From Streptomyces nitrosporeus (lineage in GTDB: Bacteria; Actinomycetota; Actinomycetes; Streptomycetales; Streptomycetaceae): a stretch of DNA of 64,000 nucleotides. Below the pieces are notes generated by a model that was not told the DNA's origin, searched no databases, and saw nothing but the letters and a program-made list of their open reading frames with translations. The stretch lies in assembly GCF_008704555.1 (NCBI RefSeq), contig NZ_CP023702.1:1240001-1304000 (forward strand), read 5' to 3'. Of the stretch, positions 29,021 to 39,077 are shown piece after piece (the stretch's first letter is position 1; every line of letters begins with the position of its first letter). The translations under genes and the position numbers were made by a program.

Positions 29021-29926
29021 CTACGCCGGTCCCGCCGCCGCCCGCAACGCGTCCAGGACCGGTTCGATCAGCGGGTGCCGCTCCGTCCCGCGCCGGACCG
29101 CGGCGAACACCCGCCGGGTCGGGGCGGCGCCCTCCACCGGGCGTACGACGACCCCGCCGGCCTCCGTGCCGCGCAGCGCCGACCGGGGCACCAGGGCGAC
29201 CCCGGCGCCCGCCCCGGCGAGGGCGACGACCGCGTGGAAGTCGTCCGAGGAGTGCTCCAGCCTCGGCTCGAACCCCGCGTACTCGCAGGCCAGGACGACC
29301 ACGTCATGGCAGGGGTTGCCGGGGTAGGGGCCGATCCACGGGTCCTCGGCGAGGTCGGCGACGGCTATCTGCGCCCGGTCCGCGAGGCGGTGGCCGACCG
29401 GCAGCACCGCGTCGAACGGTTCGGAGTACAGCGGCAGGCGGACCAGCCGCCGGTCGTCGTCGCCGGGCGCGCCCCGGTATTCCACGGCGACCGCCACGTC
29501 GACCTGCCGGTCCAGCACCATCGGGACGCTCGCGTCGCCCTCGGCGTCCTGCACCCTGACCCGGATGCCGGGGGCGGTCCGGGCCAGCCCGGCGATGGCG
29601 GGGGCGAGGACGAGCCCGATGCCCGTGGCGAACGCGGCGACGGTGACCGTGCCGGCGCTGCCCCCGCTGTAGGCGGCGAGTTCCGCCTCCGCGCGCTCCA
29701 GCTGGGCGAGCACCTCGTTGGTGTGGGTGAGCAGGATGTCCCCGGCCGCCGTCAGCCTGGCCCCCCGCGCGCCGCGTTCCACCAGCCGGTGGCCGGTCTC
29801 CTGCTCCAGCGCGGCGAGCTGCTGGGAGACGGCGGACGGGGTGAGGTAGAGCGCGGCGGCCGCGGCGGTCACCGTACGGTGGTCCGCCACCGCACGCAGG
29901 ACGCGCAGCCGCCGGGCATCGATCAT
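29021..29926 (-). CDS. LysR-family transcriptional regulator
   Basis: 301-aa regulator. The N-terminal winged helix-turn-helix (R-R-L-R-V-L-R-A-V-A-D-H ... P-S-A-V-S-Q-Q-L-A-A-L-E) is followed by a two-lobed effector domain. ATG 29926 follows GGGAG. It lies 143 bp downstream of kbl on the same strand, so it may read through from that unit or regulate an unlinked target; typical LysR divergence from a target gene is absent. The effector is unknown. Confidence 0.9.
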   Translation of the reverse strand: MIDARRLRVLRAVADHRTVTAAAAALYLTPSAVSQQLAALEQETGHRLVERGARGARLTAAGDILLTHTNEVLAQLERAEAELAAYSGGSAGTVTVAAFATGIGLVLAPAIAGLARTAPGIRVRVQDAEGDASVPMVLDRQVDVAVAVEYRGAPGDDDRRLVRLPLYSEPFDAVLPVGHRLADRAQIAVADLAEDPWIGPYPGNPCHDVVVLACEYAGFEPRLEHSSDDFHAVVALAGAGAGVALVPRSALRGTEAGGVVVRPVEGAAPTRRVFAAVRRGTERHPLIEPVLDALRAAAGPA

Positions 29927-30069
29927 GGGCCCATTCTCCCAGGTCGCGGGGGCCGCCCCGGCCACCCGCCGGCCCGGCCCGCTCCCCGGCCGTCCGCCGC
30001 CCCGGCCCCGCGCCGGCCCCGCGCCGGTCCGCCGGGGCGTGCCCGTGCACCGGCGGGCGGGGCCGTGTC

Positions 30070-31263
<1,194 letters not shown>

Positions 31264-31321
31264 GGGGCGGTCTCCCGGGGGTCGTGGGCGCGGGTGTGCA
31301 AAGGGGTGGCGCGGGGCCGGT

Positions 31322-32350
31322 TCAGGCGGTCCAGTCCAGGATGACCTTGCCGCCCAGGCCGCTCGCGGCGTCGTCGAAGGCGGCCTCGTGGTCGCGGTAG
31401 CCGTACCGTCCGGTGATGACCGGGGAGAGGTCGAGCCCGGCTTCCAGGAGGACGGACATGGCGTACCAGGTCTCGTACATCTCGCGGCCGTAGATGCCCT
31501 TGATGGTGAGCATGGAGGTGACGACGCGGGCCCAGTCGACGGGGAACTCGCCGGACGGCAGGCCGAGCATCGCGATCCGCCCGCCGTGCGTCATGTTCGC
31601 GATCATGTCCCGCATCGCCTCGGGGCGGCCGGACATCTCCAGGCCGATGTCGAAGCCCTCGCGCAGGCCGAGCCGGCGCTGCCCGTCGGCGATGGTCTCC
31701 CGGCCGACGTCCAGGGCGAGGTCCACGCCCACCTTGCCGGCCAGTTCGAGGCGGGCCCGGCTGACGTCGGTGATGACGACGTTGCGGGCACCGGCGTGCC
31801 GGGCGACGGCGGCGGCCATGATGCCGATCGGGCCGGCGCCGGTGATCAGGACGTCCTCGCCGACCAGCGGGAAGGACAGCGCGGTGTGCACGGCGTTGCC
31901 GAACGGGTCGAAGATCGCCGCGACGTCGAGGTCGACCTTGTTCCGGTGCACCCACACGTTCGACGCCGGGAGCGCCACGTACTCGGCGAACGCGCCGTCC
32001 CGGCCGACACCGAGGCCGAGCGTGGAGCGGCACAGATGGCGCCGCCCGGCGAGGCAGTTGCGGCACTTCCCGCAGACCAGGTGGCCCTCGCCGCTGGCCA
32101 GGTCGCCGACCTGGATGTCGGCGACGTCCGCGCCGGTGCGGACGACCTCGCCGACGAACTCGTGGCCCAGGACGAGCGGGGCGCGTACGGCCTGCTGCGC
32201 CCAGCCGTCCCAGGCGCGGATGTGCAGGTCGGTGCCGCAGATACCGGTACGCAGGACCTTGATCAGGACGTCCCCGGGGCCGGTCTCGGGTTCCGGCACG
32301 TCCATCAGCCGCAGTCCCGGCCCGGCCTTGTCCTTCACGAGTGCCTTCAC
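31322..32350 (-). CDS. tdh: L-threonine 3-dehydrogenase
   Basis: 342-aa zinc medium-chain dehydrogenase that oxidises threonine to 2-amino-3-ketobutyrate with NAD. The catalytic zinc Cys is in G-I-C-G-T-D-L-H, with His-Glu in G-H-E-F. The structural zinc site is C-G-K-C-R-N-C-x7-C, and the NAD fold is G-A-G-P-I-G. GTG 32350 has an AGGAG site. The 226 bp upstream to the kinase gene stop presumably holds the operon promoter; I see no riboswitch there. Confidence 0.96.
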   Translation of the reverse strand: MKALVKDKAGPGLRLMDVPEPETGPGDVLIKVLRTGICGTDLHIRAWDGWAQQAVRAPLVLGHEFVGEVVRTGADVADIQVGDLASGEGHLVCGKCRNCLAGRRHLCRSTLGLGVGRDGAFAEYVALPASNVWVHRNKVDLDVAAIFDPFGNAVHTALSFPLVGEDVLITGAGPIGIMAAAVARHAGARNVVITDVSRARLELAGKVGVDLALDVGRETIADGQRRLGLREGFDIGLEMSGRPEAMRDMIANMTHGGRIAMLGLPSGEFPVDWARVVTSMLTIKGIYGREMYETWYAMSVLLEAGLDLSPVITGRYGYRDHEAAFDDAASGLGGKVILDWTA

Positions 32351-32576
32351 GGCTGCGGCTCCTGTACCTGTCGCACGGTGGTGGTGTCCCGGCCGGCGGG
32401 CATGCCGGAGGCGGCCCGCGGGCCGGGTGGTTCGAGGGGTGGCGGGCGTGCGCGGAGAGCGGGGGTCCGTCCCGTGGACCGCCGCGATCGCCGCCTTGCG
32501 CCGCCACGGAGAAATCTGCCGCACCACGGGCCGCCCGGTCCATCGAGGATTTCTTAAGCACCGCCGCAGCTGTGCT

Positions 32577-34715
32577 TCACACCGGGCCGGGCCGGTCCGC
32601 CGTGACCTCGGCGTACGGGCCGAGCCAGCGGGCCCGGCCGTCCTCGATCCGGTAGAGGAACATGCCGGTCTCGGACCGTACGGTGCGGGTGCTGCGGAAC
32701 GCGATCGGTCTGCTGACGCCCCGGTGCTCGGTGAGGAACAGCCGCTGGGCCACTCCGCCGCGTCCGGCGTCCGCCCCCGCGCTGGTGTCCGCCGCGGCCC
32801 GGGCGATGAGCCCGACGGCGTCGTACGCCTCGGCGGCCCAGTAGGCGGGCGGGGCGCCGAAGCGGCGCCGGTGGGCCTGCGCGAACCTCTTCGCCGAGGG
32901 GGCTGCCGACGGGTCGGTGTATGCCTGGGCGAAGACCCAGCCCTCCGCCGCCTCCCCGGCCTCCCGGAGGAAGACGGGTGAGAGGACGGGGCCCGAGGAG
33001 AGCCGGGTGCCGGTGTAGCCGGCGGCGGCGAGCGCGCGGGCGCACCGGGCGGCCCGCGCGGGGGAGCCGCCGGCGTGGACGACGGCGTCCGCTCCGGCGG
33101 CGACGGCCCGGCCCGCCGCCGGGCCGAAGCCCTGGTCCGCCTCCACGGGGTCCACGGTGACGGTGGCCGCGCCGAAGGTGACGTCCCGGACGGCGTGGGC
33201 GATCGCCCAGCTCAGCTCCTCGTCCTCCCGGTCCTCGACGACCCGGATGCGGGTGGCCGGGCGGACACGGGCCAGGTAGTGGATCAGGGCGGTGGAGAGC
33301 TCCTCGTCGGCCGGCCGGATCGCGCAGGGGAACCCTCCCGGTTCTCCGGCGGAGGTGGCTGTGGAGACGGTGACCACGGCGAGGCGGCTGCTCCCGTACC
33401 GGTCGGCGACCGTCTTGGGGACGGTGTCCAGGGTGGGTCCGACGACGGCGAGGACGCCCGTGTCGCGTATCAGCCGGGCGGCGGCCCGCTCCGCCCCGGC
33501 GGTGGTGCCCCCGTCGTCCTCGGTGCGCAGGGCGAGCCGGAAGGCCGCTTCGGTACGGGAGTTGTGGTCGGCGACGGCCAGCAGGACGCCACGCCGGTGG
33601 GCCAGCCCGAGCGCTCTGCCTGGGCCGCTCAGGTCGGCGTGGAGTCCGATGGTCCAGGTGGGGAGGGTGCCGGCGGTACCGGATGTGCCGCCGGTGCCGC
33701 GCCGGGCGGTGACCAGGGCCGCCGTGCCGCCTCCGGCGAGCAGTACGGCCCCCGCGGCACCCGCCAGCAGGAGGCGGCGCCGGGTGGCCGGCGGCGTGGC
33801 GGGCGCGGGGGGTCCGGAGGGTTCCGGGGGGCCGGGGTCCGGCAGAGCCAGGGCGGCGGCGGAGCGTTCGGCGATCACGGCGGACAGGCCGGGCACCCGC
33901 CATTCGGTGCCGGATCCGAAGGCCGCCAGCAACTCCTCGGCCTGCCGGGCGGTGGGCCGGGCTCCGGGGTCCTTGGCCAGGCAGGCGGTGACCGGGCCGC
34001 GCAGGCAGGGCGGCAGTCCCCGCAGGCGGGGCTCCTCGTGGACCGTGCGGAAGAGGACGCCCGCCGCCGGTCCGTCGCCGAAGGGGCGGCGGCCGGTCGC
34101 GGCGAAGGCGAGGACGCAGCCCAGCGCGAACACGTCGCACGGGGGCCCGCTCCTCTCTCCGGCCGCCTGTTCCGGGGCGAGGTAGCCGGGCGTGCCCAGC
34201 AGGGCGCCGGTCGCGGTCAGCGCGGTGGCACCGAGGTGGCGTGCGATACCGAAGTCGATGAGCCGGGGGCCGTCCCCGGTGAGGAGCACGTTGCCGGGTT
34301 TGACGTCCCGGTGGACGAGGCCCTCGCCGTGGGCCGCCGCGAGGACCCGGGCCAGCCGGACACCGAGGGTCCGCACGGTGCCGGGCGGCAGGGGGCCCTG
34401 GGCCGCGACCGTCTCCGCGAGCGAGGGGCCGGGGACGAACTCGGTGGCCAGCCAGGGCTGTCCCGCCTCGGTGTCGGCCCCGGTCACCGGCACCACCCCG
34501 GGCCCGGTGACACGCCCGGCTGCCTCGGCCTCACGGCGGAAGCGGGCGCGGAACGCCGGGTCGGCGACGTGCCCGGCGTGGATCACCTTCACGGCGGCCA
34601 GTTCCCCGGCGGGTGAGCGGGCCAGGTAGACGACGCCCATGCCCCCGGCTCCGAGCCGGGCCAGCGGGCGGTACGTGCCGATGGCCCGCGGGTCCTGCGG
34701 GGTGAGCGGCCGCAT
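32577..34715 (-). CDS. Receptor-like Ser/Thr kinase fused to solute-binding domain (copy 1)
   Basis: 712-aa bitopic membrane protein. The cytosolic Hanks-type kinase domain (about 16-270) has the glycine loop G-A-G-G-M-G-V-V, Lys43, the H-R-D loop with Asp137, and D-F-G at 154-156, all intact. A proline-rich linker and one membrane helix (about 313-335) lead to an extracellular domain of the Leu/Ile/Val-binding (Peripla_BP_6) type, with D-L-S-G-P-G-R near 353 and V-V-G-P-T. The natural reading is a sensor that binds a small ligand outside and signals by phosphorylation inside. It starts 1 bp after the paralogue's stop and ends the operon. Confidence 0.92.
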   Translation of the reverse strand: MRPLTPQDPRAIGTYRPLARLGAGGMGVVYLARSPAGELAAVKVIHAGHVADPAFRARFRREAEAAGRVTGPGVVPVTGADTEAGQPWLATEFVPGPSLAETVAAQGPLPPGTVRTLGVRLARVLAAAHGEGLVHRDVKPGNVLLTGDGPRLIDFGIARHLGATALTATGALLGTPGYLAPEQAAGERSGPPCDVFALGCVLAFAATGRRPFGDGPAAGVLFRTVHEEPRLRGLPPCLRGPVTACLAKDPGARPTARQAEELLAAFGSGTEWRVPGLSAVIAERSAAALALPDPGPPEPSGPPAPATPPATRRRLLLAGAAGAVLLAGGGTAALVTARRGTGGTSGTAGTLPTWTIGLHADLSGPGRALGLAHRRGVLLAVADHNSRTEAAFRLALRTEDDGGTTAGAERAAARLIRDTGVLAVVGPTLDTVPKTVADRYGSSRLAVVTVSTATSAGEPGGFPCAIRPADEELSTALIHYLARVRPATRIRVVEDREDEELSWAIAHAVRDVTFGAATVTVDPVEADQGFGPAAGRAVAAGADAVVHAGGSPARAARCARALAAAGYTGTRLSSGPVLSPVFLREAGEAAEGWVFAQAYTDPSAAPSAKRFAQAHRRRFGAPPAYWAAEAYDAVGLIARAAADTSAGADAGRGGVAQRLFLTEHRGVSRPIAFRSTRTVRSETGMFLYRIEDGRARWLGPYAEVTADRPGPV

Positions 34716-34716
34716 G

Positions 34717-36840
34717 TCAGGTGGCGGTGACCGGCGCGGGGCCGAGGTAGCGGTAGGCCCCCCGCTCGACGCCGTGGAGGTGGAGGCCGGAGGGGACGAG
34801 CAGCCGCTCCTTGTCGAAGGCGTACGTCCGGGAGACGCCCCGGTACGTGCCGGCGGCTATCCGGGCCACGAGGCCGGTGCGGGTGGGCCGCCCGCCCCGG
34901 CCGGCGGCGGCCGTGAGGGCCTTGATGACGAGGCCGGCCGCGTCGTACGCCTCGGCGGCCCAGTAGGCGGGCCCGGCCCGGAAGGCCCTGCGGTGGGCGG
35001 CGGCGAACTCCTCGGCGCCGGGGGCGGTGGCTCCGGTGTACGGGGCGATGAACTCCCAGCCGTCCGCGGCGGCACCGGCCTCCGCCAGGAACAGCGGGTC
35101 CATGGCGTTGTACATCGCCATCCGGGGCCCCTCGAACGGGGTCGCGGCGAGCGCGCGTGCCGCACGGGCGGCTCCGGCGGCGTCCCCGGCGTAGAAGAAC
35201 GCGTCGGCGCCCCGGCCGAGTATGTCCGCGACGACCGGGGCGAGGTCCTCGGTCCCCGCGGGCACGACCCGGGGGTAGGACGTGCCGGTGGTGAGGATCG
35301 GGACGGAGAAATGGGTGAAGTAGCCGCCCGAGTAGGCGACCTGGCCGCCGGAGCGGTCGAGGAGCACACCGAGCCGTTCCGCCCCGGGCCGCAGCAGCAG
35401 CCGGTTGACGACCGGCGCGGCCTGCACCGCGTAGGAGGGGCCCGCCTGGAAGAAGGAGGCGCGGGAGCGGGGGGCGTAGGCGATCGCCAGCGAGGAGACG
35501 GTGACGAGGGGGAGCGCCGCCTCGTCGTACGCGGGCAGAGCGGCGGCCGTCTCGGCGTCCCCGGTCGGGCCGATGACGGCGAGCACGTCCCGGTTCCGGG
35601 CGAACTCCTCGGCGACGCGTGCGGCCCGCGCCGCTTCGCCCCGGTCGTCGAGCGCCGTGACTTGGAGGGTGAAGGCCCTGTCCTCACGGGAGTTGTGCTG
35701 CTCGGCCGCGAGCCGCACACCGCGTTCCTGTGCCTTGCCCGCGGCGCTCCGGGGCCCGGACAGGTCGGCCTGCACCCCGATGACCCAGTCGCGTCCGGCG
35801 GGTGCCGCGGCGGGTCCGCCGCCCAGGAGTCTCCAGGCCGCCCAGCCGCCCCCGCCCGCCACGGCGGCCGTACCGCCGGCCACCAGGGCGAGGACCCGGC
35901 GCCTGGCCGGAGGATCCGCCGGCGGGTCCACGGCGGTGGGTTCGGTTCCCGGCAGGGCGAGCAGCGCGGCGGACCGGTCGGCGATCAGCCGTACGACGTC
36001 CTCGGGCAGCCAGCCGGCGGAGCCGTCCGGGGCGTCCTCGGGGATGCGCGCGCCGGCCCGGGCGGCGGCCGGCCGGGCCGCCGGGTCCTTGTCGAGGCAG
36101 TCGGTGAGCAGTCCGCGCAGTTCGGGGTCGTCGATCCCGGTCAGATCGGGTTCGTCGTGCACGGTGCGGTACAGCAGCGCCTCCGCGGCGCCGCTGCCGA
36201 AGGGCGGCCGGCCGGTCGCCGCGTAGGCGAGGAGGCAGCCGAACGCGAAGACGTCGCCCGCGGGGGCCGGCGGGGTGCCCTCCCCGGCCGCCTGCTCGGG
36301 GGCGAGGAAGCCGGGGGTGCCGACGACGAGGCCGGGCCCGGTGAGCGCGGTGCCCTCGCCGGTACGGGCGATGCCGAAGTCGATGAGCCGGGGGCCGTCC
36401 GCGGTGAGCAGGACGTTGCCGGGTTTGACGTCCCGGTGGACCAGTCCGGCCGTGTGGACGGCGTCCAGGGCGCGGGCCAGCAGCCGGCCCAGCACCCGCA
36501 CACTGCGGGCGGGCAGCGGCCCGCAGCGGGCGACGGCTTCGGAGAGCGCGGGTCCGGGCACGAACTCCGTTGCCAGCCAGGGCTGTTCGCCATCGGTGTC
36601 GGCGCCGGTGACCTGTGCGACCCAGGGGCTGCGCACGCTCCGGGCGGCTCGGGCCTCGCGGCGAAACCGCGCCCGGAACTCCTGGTCCTCGGCGTGTTCG
36701 GGCAGGATCACCTTGACGGCGACGGGTTTTCCCGCGTCCGTACGGCCGAGGTAGACCACTCCCATGCCGCCCGTGCCGAGGCGTCCGAGCAGCCGGTGGC
36801 CGCCGATGCGTGAGGGGTCGGTGGGGAGCAGCTCGTCCAT
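34717..36840 (-). CDS. Receptor-like Ser/Thr kinase fused to solute-binding domain (copy 2)
   Basis: 707-aa paralogue with the same plan: kinase with G-T-G-G-M-G-V-V, Lys43, H-R-D-V-K-P-G-N near 133-140 and D-F-G; TM helix about 313-335; extracellular LivJ-like domain beginning W-V-I-G-V-Q-A-D-L-S-G-P. The kinase halves are more alike than the ligand-binding halves, suggesting duplication followed by divergence of ligand. It is the second gene of the operon, after the lipoprotein (9 bp) and before copy 1 (1 bp). The FHA protein at 12221 is one possible reader of its phosphorylation, with no direct evidence. Confidence 0.92.
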   Translation of the reverse strand: MDELLPTDPSRIGGHRLLGRLGTGGMGVVYLGRTDAGKPVAVKVILPEHAEDQEFRARFRREARAARSVRSPWVAQVTGADTDGEQPWLATEFVPGPALSEAVARCGPLPARSVRVLGRLLARALDAVHTAGLVHRDVKPGNVLLTADGPRLIDFGIARTGEGTALTGPGLVVGTPGFLAPEQAAGEGTPPAPAGDVFAFGCLLAYAATGRPPFGSGAAEALLYRTVHDEPDLTGIDDPELRGLLTDCLDKDPAARPAAARAGARIPEDAPDGSAGWLPEDVVRLIADRSAALLALPGTEPTAVDPPADPPARRRVLALVAGGTAAVAGGGGWAAWRLLGGGPAAAPAGRDWVIGVQADLSGPRSAAGKAQERGVRLAAEQHNSREDRAFTLQVTALDDRGEAARAARVAEEFARNRDVLAVIGPTGDAETAAALPAYDEAALPLVTVSSLAIAYAPRSRASFFQAGPSYAVQAAPVVNRLLLRPGAERLGVLLDRSGGQVAYSGGYFTHFSVPILTTGTSYPRVVPAGTEDLAPVVADILGRGADAFFYAGDAAGAARAARALAATPFEGPRMAMYNAMDPLFLAEAGAAADGWEFIAPYTGATAPGAEEFAAAHRRAFRAGPAYWAAEAYDAAGLVIKALTAAAGRGGRPTRTGLVARIAAGTYRGVSRTYAFDKERLLVPSGLHLHGVERGAYRYLGPAPVTAT

Positions 36841-36849
36841 CGGGCGGCC

Positions 36850-37677
36850 TCAGTCCTGCTTCTCGACGTCGGCTTCGAGGCGTACGAGCATGGCGGCGAT
36901 CGCGTGGACCAGGAGCTCGGAGATCTCCGGCTCGGTGCGCCCGGCCGCCCCCTTGCCCGTCACCGCCAGGGTGAAGGGGCCGCTCTGCGCCTGCTGCCAG
37001 AGGTAGGGGTGGGGCCCGCCGAGGGCGGTGGCGTGGTAACTGCCGGACTCGGTCAGGCTGTCGTCCGAGGTGTGCTGGGCGCCCTCCCCGCTGAACAGCA
37101 CCCCGGAGACGAGCGAGTCGACGCGTTCGTCCCGCCGCAGCCGCTGCGCGGGGCAGCGCATCGACTCCTCCAGCGACCGGGCCATCTCCCATCGCGCGCC
37201 GTCCGCGGTGCGGTGGACGGTGACGACCGCGGAGAGCCGCAGCGGCCCCTTGCCCCCTTCCGCGGGCACCTCGAAGGAGCGGGTGAGGGTGGCGAGCACC
37301 CCGTCCGGCGGTTCCGCCAGGCGCCAGACGCAGTCGGCGCCCAGCACCGGCCAGGTGTCCGGGGCGCTCTCGTAGGGGGTCCGCCGTACGACGCCGGGGC
37401 CGAAGCTGTCGGGGTCGGCGGCGACCCTGCCGATGAGCGCGCGCGCCGCGGCGCGGTCCCGGGGCAGCCGGGCGGGATCGGCGTCGAGGACGCCCCGGGA
37501 CTGGTCCGCGCCGGGCGCCGGGGAGGCCGCCTTTGAGGGGCTGGGCTCCCGTCCGGCCCCTCCCGGGGGACCGGAGCCCTCGTCCGTGCCGCCGGAACAC
37601 CCCGTCAGGAGCAGCAGGGACACCAGTGCGGGTATGCCGTGCCCGCGTAAGAAATCCGCGCCGCCGTGGTCTTTCAT
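36850..37677 (-). CDS. Lipoprotein leading the receptor-kinase operon, with TTA codon
   Basis: 275-aa lipoprotein. The signal peptide ends in the lipobox L-L-T-G-C (Cys about residue 27), followed by a Ser/Pro/Gly-rich linker and a folded extracellular domain of unknown family (two Trp-containing strands, conserved C-P-A-Q and D-C-V-W). ATG 37677 has GGGGAG 8 nt upstream; the open frame begins 28 codons earlier but without a site. Codon 10 is TTA, which should make this gene, and possibly the coupled kinases, depend on bldA. It may be a ligand-capture partner for the kinase ectodomains; this is inferred only from position. Confidence 0.85.
   Translation of the reverse strand: MKDHGGADFLRGHGIPALVSLLLLTGCSGGTDEGSGPPGGAGREPSPSKAASPAPGADQSRGVLDADPARLPRDRAAARALIGRVAADPDSFGPGVVRRTPYESAPDTWPVLGADCVWRLAEPPDGVLATLTRSFEVPAEGGKGPLRLSAVVTVHRTADGARWEMARSLEESMRCPAQRLRRDERVDSLVSGVLFSGEGAQHTSDDSLTESGSYHATALGGPHPYLWQQAQSGPFTLAVTGKGAAGRTEPEISELLVHAIAAMLVRLEADVEKQD
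37648..37650 (-). other. TTA (bldA-dependent) codon in the operon's lipoprotein gene
   Basis: Leucine codon 10 (D-F-L-R) is TTA, in the N-terminal signal-peptide region of the first gene of the kinase operon. No plausible in-frame start downstream would keep the signal peptide and avoid it. Confidence 0.85.
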
Positions 37678-37854
37678 CGGTCCGCTCCCCCGTCCGCCGG
37701 CACCGCTCAGATCATAGGAGCCCGTACCCCGCGTGTACGGGAACCGGCCGGACCGGTACACACCGGTGCGGGAACCGGCACCCGCCCGTGACGTACGGCC
37801 GCCCCCGGCCGGGAACAGCGCCGGGCCGGGGGCGGGGCAGGGCCGAAGCCCGGG

Positions 37855-38304
37855 TCAGGGCCGGGGCCAGGGGCGCCCGTCGAGGTTCTCGATGCCGGTG
37901 TTGAAGCGCCTGAGGTACGCGGCGAAGCCGGCGACCTCCTCCGGTGTCCAGTCCGCCATGACCCGCTCCAGGCCGCTGACGTTCCCGGACCGGTCGGCCT
38001 CCAGGCGCCGTTCCCCCTCGTCGGTGATGCGGAACTTGCGGGCGATACCGCCCTCGGGGTCGGGGATGCGTTCCACCAGCCCCGCGCGCAGCATGGCGGC
38101 GGTCTGCCGGTTGAGGGTGGAGGTGTCCAGGCCGAAGGCGTCGCGGAGCTGGCCGATGGACATCGGCCCTTCCATCCTGATCCGGCTGAGCAGGGTGTAC
38201 GCGCTGCGGTCCAAGTGCGCGCCGCTCCGTGCGCCCGCCTGGACGTACCGTCCGAGGAGCATGGTCTCGAACTCGACCAGGTGTGTGGGCTTGGGCTTGT
38301 CCAT
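37855..38304 (-). CDS. MarR-family regulator
   Basis: 149-aa winged-helix regulator: H-L-V-E-F-E-T, then recognition helix D-T-S-T-L-N-R-Q-T-A-A-M-L and the wing D-P-E-G-G-I-A-R-K-F. Divergent from a second MarR gene with 136 bp between starts. Two 10-bp CACGTG-containing direct repeats lie in its 5' region and are candidate operators. Its effector is unknown. Confidence 0.9.
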   Translation of the reverse strand: MDKPKPTHLVEFETMLLGRYVQAGARSGAHLDRSAYTLLSRIRMEGPMSIGQLRDAFGLDTSTLNRQTAAMLRAGLVERIPDPEGGIARKFRITDEGERRLEADRSGNVSGLERVMADWTPEEVAGFAAYLRRFNTGIENLDGRPWPRP

Positions 38305-38324
38305 GGGGCCTTCTCCCGACCGTC

Positions 38325-38363
38325 CTCACGTGCACCGGGCACGTATCAGGGCTCTCACGTGCA
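38325..38363. promoter_or_regulatory. Paired CACGTG direct repeats upstream of the first MarR gene
   Basis: CTCACGTGCA occurs at 38325-38334 and 38354-38363, 29 bp apart centre to centre (near three helical turns on one DNA face). A related GCACGTATCA lies between. Likely regulator sites in the 5' region of the MarR gene. Confidence 0.5.
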
Positions 38364-38404
38364 GATATACCACTCCTGCCCGCCTGACAGGACTTTTAGG
38401 TATG

Positions 38405-38434
38405 TTGACATAGCTATATTGGTGTACCTATACT
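38405..38434 (+). promoter_or_regulatory. Consensus promoter giving a leaderless MarR transcript
   Basis: TTGACA (38405-38410), 18-bp spacer, TATACT (38429-38434), then 6 nt to the ATG at 38441, so transcription should start at the A of the ATG. Half-sites TAGGTA (38398-38403) and TACCTA (38425-38430) in inverted orientation flank and overlap it and could be the autoregulatory operator. Confidence 0.75.
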
Positions 38435-38440
38435 TCCGGC

Positions 38441-38911
38441 ATGCCCGACTCCCGTGCGCCTCTCCAGGACATCGACCGCGTAGCCTCCGCGCTCGTGGCG
38501 TGCCTGCCTGCGCTGCACCGGGGTCTGGAGCGGCGGGTCGGGCAGGAGTTCCCGCACCCCCGGCTGCCGGACGGCCAGCTCGCCCTGCTGTTCCTCGTGG
38601 AGGAGCGCCGGGGCATCACCGTCCGGGAGGCCGCCGAGGCCCTGCTGATGAAGCCGAACAACGTCAGCGCCCTGGTGTCCCAGCTCACGGACCAGGACCT
38701 GCTGGAGCGCCGGCAGGACCCGGCCGACAAGCGGGTCGCCCATCTGCACCCGACCGCCACGGCACGGGAGCGGCTCGCCGAGGCGCGGCTGCTCAAGGAA
38801 GAGCACCTGGCGCGCGCCCTGCGCACCCTCACCGACGGTGATCTCGACGCCCTCGGTGCCGCCCTGGGCGCCCTGGAGTCCCTGGCCGGGCGCCTCCACC
38901 CCGCCGGCTGA
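38441..38911 (+). CDS. MarR-family regulator adjacent to MFS exporter
   Basis: 156-aa regulator with the MarR fold: E-E-R-R-G-I-T-V-R-E-A-A-E-A-L, recognition helix K-P-N-N-V-S-A-L-V-S-Q-L and wing D-P-A-D-K-R-V-A-H-L. It is directly upstream of the MFS gene (166 bp), an arrangement in which MarR proteins commonly repress a drug exporter and themselves. Near-identical GTACCYATAC elements in both promoters (38424-38433 and 39053-39062) support that. The mRNA is probably leaderless. Confidence 0.9.
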   Translation: MPDSRAPLQDIDRVASALVACLPALHRGLERRVGQEFPHPRLPDGQLALLFLVEERRGITVREAAEALLMKPNNVSALVSQLTDQDLLERRQDPADKRVAHLHPTATARERLAEARLLKEEHLARALRTLTDGDLDALGAALGALESLAGRLHPAG

Positions 38912-39032
38912 CACCCGCTGCTCCCCGGCCGGGGCCCGGCCGGCCCCGGCCCTCCGGCGTGCTCCGCCACGGCCCGGCGCGTCCCGCGCGCCGGGGCCCC
39001 GGCAGGTCCCCGCGGGCGGCCGTGAACCCCCA

Positions 39033-39062
39033 GAAGTACCCGGATCTCCGAAGTACCCATAC
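39033..39062 (+). promoter_or_regulatory. Promoter/operator of the MFS exporter gene
   Basis: GAAGTACCC is directly repeated at 39033-39041 and 39050-39058 (17 bp apart). The second copy runs into GTACCCATAC, which differs by one base from GTACCTATAC in the MarR promoter. CATACA can serve as -10. Confidence 0.5.
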
Positions 39063-39077
39063 AGACAAGGCACCTCC

